From: Actinomycetota bacterium
GTDB lineage: Bacteria; Actinomycetota; Acidimicrobiia; IMCC26256; PALSA-610
NCBI GenBank assembly: GCA_030839105.1
Contig: JAUZEI010000100.1
Span: 1-6,182, forward strand
Direction of reading: 5' to 3'
DNA length: 6,182 nt
The notes beneath the pieces were generated by a model. That model was not told the DNA's origin, ran no database searches, and was given only the letters and a program-made list of their open reading frames with translations. A program made the translations under genes and the position numbers. Shown in pieces: positions 1-5,800 of this stretch (positions are counted from its first letter, which is position 1; every line of letters begins with the position of its first letter).

Positions 1-1488
1 GGGAGGAAGCGAGTCGGAGTCGAGTTGTCCCGGCGCGAGCTCCGCCGACGGGGCCTTCTCGATCACCGTGTGCGGTATCACCTCGCGACCGCAACGTTCG
101 TTGAGGTCGTTGCAGAGGGCGTACACCAGCGACTTCGGGACGTCCTTGATGACGGCGAAGCCTCCCGCCATGTCGCCGTAGAGCGTGGCGTAGCCCGTCG
201 CCATCTCGCTCTTGTTGCCCGTGGTGAGCACCATCCAGCCGAACTTGTTCGACATCGTCATCAGCACGTTGCCGCGGATCCGCGCCTGGACGTTCTCTTC
301 GGCAAGTCCCGGGTCGGTACCCGCGAACGCGGGCGCCAGCATCTTCTCGAAGGCCTCGTGCGCAGGCTCGATCGGGATGGTGAAGGTCCGGATGGCCAGA
401 TTCCGGGCGAGCGCCTCCGCGTCGGAGATGCTGTGATCGCTCGAGTAGCGCGACGGCATGAGCACGCCCGTGACGTGCTCGGCACCCAACGCGTCGGTCG
501 CGATCGCGGCGACGAGGGCGGAGTCGATACCGCCGGACAGGCCGATCAGGACGTCATTGAAGCCGTTCTTGCGCACGTAATCACGCGTGCCGAGCACGAG
601 CGCCGCGTACACCTCGTGCACGGGAGGAAGCGTCGGCTCCACCCGTGGTGCGATGCGTTCGTCGGGCGGGTGCGGATCGGAAACCCTGATCTCCGGCAGC
701 GCGCGCGATTCGAACCGGCCGCGCGGATCGAGCTGACGCTTCCGAAATGCAGGCCTTACGTCGATGTCGACGACGAGGAGATCCGTCTCGAACTGCCGGC
801 CCCGCGCGATCAGCATTCCCTGTTCGTCGAAGACGAGCGACGCGCCGTCGAACACCAGCTCGTCCTGACCGCCCACGAGATTGGCATAGAGGATCGGGAC
901 CGACGCGTCGGCCGCACGCGTCGCGAGCATCGTCTCGCGCTCGACGAGCCGCTGCGCGTAATACGGTGACGCGTTGAGGTTCACGATCAGCTCCGCGCCA
1001 CCGGCGGCCTCGGTGAGGATCGGACCGGCCGGGCTCCACGCGTCCTCGCAGATGGAGACCCCGACCTTCACTCCGGCGATGTTGAAAAGCGGGGGCGGTT
1101 CGTGCGGTGCGACGAAATAGCGTTGCTCGTCGAAGACGCCGTAGTTCGGTAGCAACTGCTTGCGGTAGACGCCGAAGACCCGTCCGTTGGCACAGACGGC
1201 GGCCGCGTTGTGCAGGTCACGACCGGCTTGCGGGAACCCGATCACCGCCGCCGCTCGCGCCGTGCGGGCCGCGATCTTGTCGAGGGTCTCGGCCGCCTGG
1301 GCGACGAACGCGGGCCGCAGGAGGAGGTCTTCGGGCGGGTATCCGGTGACCGTGAGCTCCGGGAACACCACCAGGTCGCAGCCGGCGGCCTCGGCCGCGT
1401 CGTAGGCCTCGAGGATGCCGGCCGCGTTGCCTTCCAGGTCGCCCACGACGACGTTCAGCTGGGCGGCGGCCACCCGAATGCGCGGCAT
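1..1488 (-). CDS. nadE: Glutamine-dependent NAD+ synthetase (C-terminus cut by window start)
   Basis: Makes NAD+ from nicotinic acid adenine dinucleotide, ATP and glutamine (last step of NAD biosynthesis, cytoplasmic; EC 6.3.5.1). My translation gives 496 residues with no stop before base 1; relatives are usually about 550-690 residues, so some tens of residues or more are missing. Residues 1-265 form a nitrilase-type glutaminase domain: the expected triad is visible as Glu44 (VFPELTVTGYPPEDL), Lys110 (YRKQLLPNYGVFDE) and Cys147 (VSICEDAW). Residues 285-496 form the synthetase domain, with the PP-loop LSGGIDSA at 317-324, TTGNKSEMATGYATLYGDMAG at about 422-442 (only partly listed here as key residues T422, G424, N425, K426, E428, D439), and the APSAEL segment at 479-484 typical of the family. 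Visible sequence ends in DSLPP. The ATG start gives MPRIRVAAAQLN, a canonical family N-terminus; no in-frame ATG or GTG lies just upstream. Divergent from the methyltransferase gene. Confidence 0.97.
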   Translation of the reverse strand, partial: MPRIRVAAAQLNVVVGDLEGNAAGILEAYDAAEAAGCDLVVFPELTVTGYPPEDLLLRPAFVAQAAETLDKIAARTARAAAVIGFPQAGRDLHNAAAVCANGRVFGVYRKQLLPNYGVFDEQRYFVAPHEPPPLFNIAGVKVGVSICEDAWSPAGPILTEAAGGAELIVNLNASPYYAQRLVERETMLATRAADASVPILYANLVGGQDELVFDGASLVFDEQGMLIARGRQFETDLLVVDIDVRPAFRKRQLDPRGRFESRALPEIRVSDPHPPDERIAPRVEPTLPPVHEVYAALVLGTRDYVRKNGFNDVLIGLSGGIDSALVAAIATDALGAEHVTGVLMPSRYSSDHSISDAEALARNLAIRTFTIPIEPAHEAFEKMLAPAFAGTDPGLAEENVQARIRGNVLMTMSNKFGWMVLTTGNKSEMATGYATLYGDMAGGFAVIKDVPKSLVYALCNDLNERCGREVIPHTVIEKAPSAELAPGQLDSDSLPP

Positions 1489-1494
1489 CGGCCC

Positions 1495-1500
1495 AGGATA
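1495..1500 (-). promoter_or_regulatory. nadE: Candidate -10 box for a leaderless nadE transcript
   Basis: Read on the minus strand, the hexamer is TATCCT, a match to the actinobacterial TANNNT -10 pattern. It is followed by six bases (GGGCCG) and then the nadE ATG, so the expected transcription start would fall on the A of the start codon. There is no Shine-Dalgarno sequence before the ATG, which agrees with a leaderless message. No convincing -35 box is seen about 17 bases further upstream, which is common in high-GC bacteria. Inferred from spacing and motif only. Confidence 0.45.
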
Positions 1501-1534
1501 CGAGGACCGGCACCGGCGCGCGACACTCGAGACC

Positions 1535-2083
1535 GTGACGCGCTGGCACGGCGACGACTACCAACGACGATTCGACGAGCTTGCGTCGAGCGGCGTCGAC
1601 GTGCACGGCGAAGCGACGTTCGTGGTGGGCCGCTCGCCGACAAGGGTGCTCGACGCGGGGTGCGGGACCGGTCGCGTCGCGATCGAGCTTGCGCGCCGGG
1701 GCATCGCGGTCGTCGGGGTCGACGTCGACCGATCGATGCTGGAAACCGCGCGCGCCAACGGCCCGGGAATCGAGTGGCACGAACACGACCTGACCACCCT
1801 CGACCTCGGTCGGGTGTTCGACGTCGTACTCCTCGCCGGCAACGTCCCCCTGTTCGCGGCTCCCGGTTCGCAACGCGCGCTGGTCGCGGGGTGTGCGCAC
1901 CACATCGACTCCGAGGGCGAGATGGTCACCGGATTCCAACTCGGACGCGGTTACGAGCTCGACACGTACGATGACGACTGCCGCGCCGCCGGTCTCGCCC
2001 TCCGCGAGCGGTACTCCACCTGGGCGGCCGACCCTTTCCCGGCGGGCGCCGACTACGCGGTTTCGGTTCACCACTTCGTTTGA
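1535..2083 (+). CDS. Class I SAM-dependent methyltransferase, substrate unknown
   Basis: Predicted soluble cytoplasmic methyltransferase of 182 residues with a Rossmann-type fold. Motif I is RVLDAGCGTGR at about 37-47, followed by VVGVDVDRSML (59-69), where Asp63 is placed to bind the SAM ribose. HDLTTLDL at 84-91 fits the acidic residue contacting the adenine side, and FDVVLLAGNVPLF (95-107) is the strand 4 region. The C-terminal part (about 128-182, ending AVSVHHFV) supplies the last strands, so the domain looks complete though compact. I chose the GTG at 1535 because it gives VTRWHGDDYQRRFD, the N-terminal pattern I expect for this subfamily. In-frame ATGs at 1478 and 1415 would add poorly family-like residues and run into nadE on the other strand. 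There is no clear ribosome binding site; a weak GACACT at 1522-1527 could serve a leaderless start. The DUF-like subfamily gives no hint of the methyl acceptor. Confidence 0.85.
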   Translation: MTRWHGDDYQRRFDELASSGVDVHGEATFVVGRSPTRVLDAGCGTGRVAIELARRGIAVVGVDVDRSMLETARANGPGIEWHEHDLTTLDLGRVFDVVLLAGNVPLFAAPGSQRALVAGCAHHIDSEGEMVTGFQLGRGYELDTYDDDCRAAGLALRERYSTWAADPFPAGADYAVSVHHFV

Positions 2084-2131
2084 CGAAGGGTCCGGGGTAC
2101 CGTGCCCGAGGCAAGGACGATGTCCCGCGTT

Positions 2132-2137
2132 GGGAGG
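2132..2137 (+). promoter_or_regulatory. Strong ribosome binding site for the membrane protein gene
   Basis: GGGAGG lies seven bases before the ATG at 2145, an ideal Shine-Dalgarno spacing. It decides the start: the same frame is open upstream to 1893 through the methyltransferase gene, but only the ATG at 2145 has this site. It is the only strong Shine-Dalgarno sequence I see before a start in this window. Confidence 0.8.
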
Positions 2138-2144
2138 AAGCCTG

Positions 2145-2789
2145 ATGGGCGACGAGCCGTATGCCGCGTTGTTACCGTGGATCGTCTTCGCAGTGGTCGA
2201 CCGGGCCCGCGCCGGCGGCCCGATGTGGGCCGGGATCGGCGCGTTGATCACCGCGCTCACGCTGCTCTTGACGAGCTCGCGCGATCGCCGACGTTTCGGC
2301 AACGTCATCGTGCTGGGCGGAGTCGTCTGGTTCGCGGGCCTCGCCGTCGCGGGCGCCTTGCACGGATCGGACACGGGGTTCATCGCCGACAACGGCCGCG
2401 CGCTCTCGGCCGCCGGGTTCGCCCTCATCGCGTTCGGCTCGCTCGCGTTCACCCCCGCGCTGGAGTACTACACGCGCCCGCACGTCCGATCGAGCAGCTG
2501 GGACGACCCGGCGTTCAATCGGGTGAACGTGCAGATCACGCTGATCTGGGCGGCCACGTTCACCGCCATCGCGCTGTCGCATTTCGTCGCGTTCGCCTTC
2601 CGGTCCCCCGAAGCATTCACAGTGTTCAACTGGGTGCTCCCGATCGCCCTGGCCGCCGTCGCGGCGCACCGCTCGCGCATCTGTTGGGACGACTTCAACG
2701 ACGACGAGATGTTCGAGCCCGACCCGATGCGGGATCTCGCGATCGACTGGGCGGCGCCGACCCCGCCGCTCCACTCCACCGATCATTGA
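2145..2789 (+). CDS. Uncharacterised multi-pass membrane protein
   Basis: A 214-residue protein I cannot assign to a named family. Hydrophobic segments, judged by eye, lie at about 27-43 (MWAGIGALITALTLLL), 53-71, 87-104, 130-151 and 158-174, with a shorter one at 8-18, giving five or six likely membrane spans. A basic patch after the second segment (SSRDRRRFG, 44-52) suggests that loop faces the cytoplasm. A loop at about 105-129 carries EYYTRPHVRSSSWDDP. The C-terminal tail (176-214) is soluble and acidic, with WDDFNDDEMFEPDP at 181-194, and there is no signal peptide. It starts 61 bases after the methyltransferase stop on the same strand with its own strong ribosome binding site, so the two may be one transcript. 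A distant resemblance in size and topology to IspZ-like septation or DUF3159-type membrane proteins is possible but not supported by a motif I can name. That it is a real gene is well supported; its function is unknown. Confidence 0.85.
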   Translation: MGDEPYAALLPWIVFAVVDRARAGGPMWAGIGALITALTLLLTSSRDRRRFGNVIVLGGVVWFAGLAVAGALHGSDTGFIADNGRALSAAGFALIAFGSLAFTPALEYYTRPHVRSSSWDDPAFNRVNVQITLIWAATFTAIALSHFVAFAFRSPEAFTVFNWVLPIALAAVAAHRSRICWDDFNDDEMFEPDPMRDLAIDWAAPTPPLHSTDH

Positions 2790-2803
2790 GTTGCGGTGCA
2801 CCA

Positions 2804-2827
2804 GGACGCGCCGCGTTCGGCGCGTCC
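2804..2827. terminator. Hairpin between convergent genes, likely shared terminator
   Basis: A perfect 9-bp inverted repeat, GGACGCGCC and GGCGCGTCC, closes a six-base loop (GCGTTC). It sits in the 51-base gap between the stop of the membrane protein gene (plus strand, 2789) and the stop of the large modular gene (minus strand, 2841). The position suits termination of both convergent transcripts. No run of T follows on either strand, so it is not a classical intrinsic terminator; T-less GC-rich hairpins are common downstream of actinobacterial genes. Confidence 0.6.
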
Positions 2828-2840
2828 CGGCGGGGTACAT

Positions 2841-5800
2841 CTAGGAGGCGAGCACCTCGACCGAGGTCAGGTTCCAACGATCGGCGGTCGGAGCCGTATC
2901 GGAGATCGCGACGGCCGTACCGGACGCCGGGGTCGGCGCCGATGTCGACTGGGTCCAATAGGTGTCACCGGACGTCGAGTCGACCCACTGGTGCACCATC
3001 GTCTGACCCGGGCCGACCGTACGGGCGCCGGCGCGGTCCCAGTCGTTGCCGACTCCGAACACCCACGAGCTTGTCCTCGTGGTCGTGAGGCTGACGCTCG
3101 GCGCGCCGGTTGCGGCGTTGGCCGTTCCGGTCACTCCAATGCCGGACGCGCCGCGGAACGCGACCACGGTCAACGACTGATCGAATCCCGTCACGCCCGG
3201 CGTCGACGTCACCGAGACATTGGAGAGCGTCCCGCCGGCACGGGCCCACCAGATCTCGGCATCACCGGGCCGCGCGTTCGTGCGCTTGACGAGTGTCCAC
3301 GTGAGGCCCGCGCCGGTGACGGTCATCGTCTGGCCACCGGCCGTCGGTCCGTCGGAACCCACGAACGCGACGAGCAGTTCGCCCGCCGCCGCGGTGCTGA
3401 ACGTGGCAGTGGTGGCGACACCCTTCGCGTCCTTGAACATCGTCTGATCGAGCACGATCCCGCCCGCGGTCGCAGTGATGGCGAAGCTCTGTTGCACCGA
3501 TGGGGCGGAGTTGTACGAAGCGTTCCCCGCCTGATCGGCTTGGATCGTGCATGTTCCCGGCGTGAGTAACGACACCGACGCGCCCGAGACGGTGCACACG
3601 GACGTTGTCAACGACGAGAACGACACGGGCAGGCCCGACGACGCCGTCGCATTCGCGACGAGTGGTGACTGGCCGAGCGTGGCATCCGCGATCGGGGAGA
3701 AGGTGATCGTCTGCGCGCCCGGCCCGGAGACCACCGAGAAGCTCTGCTGTACGGGCGCAGCGGGATCGAAGTTCGCGTTGCCGGCCTGATCGGCCTGGAT
3801 GGTGCAGACGCCCGTCCCCAGCAACGACACCGAGCTGCCGGCAACCGAGCAGACCGAAGCGGTGAGTGAAGAGAACGATACCGGCAGCCCCGACGACGCG
3901 GTTGCGAACACCGCGACCGGGGACTGCGCCGTCGTCGCGTTCGCCAGTGCACCGAAGGTGATCGACTGTGGAGAAGTCGTGGCGCCCGGCGGACGTCGGA
4001 TCTCGACCGCGGTGAGATTCCATCGATCGGCGGTCGGCGCGGTGTCGTCCATCGTGACACTCGAGCCGGGACTCCCAGTCGGTGCGTTTGCGGACTGCAC
4101 CCAGAAGGTGTCACCCGAGACAGTGTCGACCCACTGGTGGACGATCGACTCGCCCGCGCCCGTCGTGCGCGCGCTCGCGCGGTCGTAGTCGTTGCCGACC
4201 GCGTACACGAGCGAACCGGATCCGGCGGTGGTGAGGGTCGCACTCGATGCGCCCGTCCGGGCCCCCGCGCTCACGTGCGCGCCGATGCCCGACGCTCCGT
4301 TGAACGCCACGACGGTGATCGAGATGTCGAGCCCGCTCGACGACGTCGCCGTCACCACCGCGTTCGTAAGCGCGGTCGAGGCGTTCGCGTGCCAGACCTC
4401 GGTCGTACCCGCCTGGCTGTTCCCGCGCTGGTCGAGCGTCCATGTCAGGCCGCTGCCCGTCACCGACGTCGCAGTGGTCGAGCTTGCAGGACCGTCGGCG
4501 CTGACGAACGCGACGACCAGGTCGCCAACCAAGCTCGTGCTGAAGGCGGGCGTGGACACGGTGCCGACGCCGTCGGCCGAGACCGTTCGCTCGACGGCTA
4601 TGGGTGGCGTCGGCGATGGCGTCACCGTGTTGGACGGCGACGATGGCGCGCTACTCCCGACGCTGTTCGAGGCGACGACCGTGAACGTGTATGTCGTGCC
4701 GTTCGTGAGTCCGTTCACCACGGTCGACGTCGAGGGTGGTGATCCGGTGACGGTGGTCGGCGGCTGTGCGGTCGTTCCGATGAACGGCGTCACCGCGTAC
4801 GACGCGGGTGCACCGCCGGCGGTCGGCGCGCTCCAACTGACGGACGCGAGGCCGCTGCCGGCCGTCGCGGTGACATTCGTCGGAGCGCCCGGCGCGGGTG
4901 GCGGCATCGGCACGACCGCGTTCGACGGCGCCGAGGGACCACTGCTCCCGGTCGCGTTCGCGGCGGTCACGGTGAACGTGTAGCTGGTTCCGTTCGTGAG
5001 GTTGCCGACAGTGACAGACGTCGCCGGCGGGCTTCCGGACACGGTCACCGTCGCCTGCGCGACGCCGCCGACGAACGGGGTGACGGCGTACGCCGTGGGC
5101 GCACCTCCGGTGCTCGGCGCACTCCAGGAAACGTCGGCCGCCGCCTGCCGGGCGGTCGCCACGACGCTGGAGGGCGCACCCGGAACGGGAATCGGACCTC
5201 CGCTCGGCGAGTACACGACGTCGACCCAGTAGTTCTCGGCGTTGAACGTGTTCGTGGGGAACGTGGGGCTCCCGCTGTATTTGTAGAGCCCGTTGGGCGC
5301 GCCGGGCGTGCTGTGGAGCGCGTGAAGTGGTCGGCTGTCGACCGGGGCGAGGAAGTCGGGTTGCGCGGGCGGGCCGTAGAAATACCCTCCCGCTTCGGAG
5401 TAGTGGCCCGAAGGCGCGAAGTAGCTCGCGATGTATGTGGTGTTCGCGGCGATGGCGATGGGCGACGTGAAGTTTGCCTGTTGCCATCCCGATGCGGATT
5501 CGCCCGTGAATGTCGCGGTACCGAGCAGCTGACCGGCGGAGTTCCAAAGGTCGGCCGTGTGCGTGCCCGTGTTCGTCACGGACTTGTAGAAGCGGACGGA
5601 CCTGATGAATCCGGCGGTGTCGCTCGTGAAGCGCGCGCCCACTTCGATGGCACGTCCGTCGTTGGAGTCGACGTTCGTGGGAACAGTGGTCGGTGCCCAG
5701 ATGGAGCACGGGCACGACACGTTGGCGGTGTTCCCCGCGCGCGGGGCCTCGACGTTCGCGCTGTCGTCAGAGGCGCGCGTGCGGATCACGGTGCTCGGAC

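Noticed and set aside
25..969. Long plus-strand open frame (314 codons) opposite nadE
   Set aside because: The opposite strand encodes a complete-motif NAD+ synthetase. This frame is Arg/His-rich and has no family-like motif, as expected from GC-rich antisense DNA.
1415..1534. Longer N-terminus for the methyltransferase from ATG 1415 or ATG 1478
   Set aside because: The extra residues are antisense to the nadE start and unlike a methyltransferase N-terminus, and neither ATG has a good ribosome binding site. ATG 1478 cannot be fully excluded.
2074..2088. Six-bp hairpin CTTCGT/ACGAAG over the methyltransferase stop codon
   Set aside because: Short stem, three-base loop and no T-run; the membrane protein gene follows closely, so a terminator is not convincing.
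2080..2103. TTGACG (2080-2085) and TACCGT (2098-2103) as a promoter for the membrane protein gene
   Set aside because: The spacer is only 12 bases, too short for a sigma-70 promoter; a TACCGT box alone is too weak to call.
1217..2452. 411-codon minus-strand open frame spanning the methyltransferase, the membrane protein start and part of nadE
   Set aside because: It crosses three well-supported genes, including the divergent promoter, and its Arg/Pro/Gly-rich translation shows no domain.
2102..3088. 328-codon plus-strand open frame across the membrane protein gene and the convergent gap
   Set aside because: Arg/Pro-rich, shifted in frame from the membrane protein, runs through the terminator hairpin into antisense of the large gene, and lacks a ribosome binding site.
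3220..5232. Series of plus-strand open frames (3220-3447, 3547-3789, 3799-4188, 4192-4983, 4996-5232) in one codon-aligned antisense phase
   Set aside because: They mirror the codons of the modular protein (Val/Thr/Ala/Ser-rich) and are repeatedly interrupted by stops. Their apparent repeats are copies of the sense-strand repeats.
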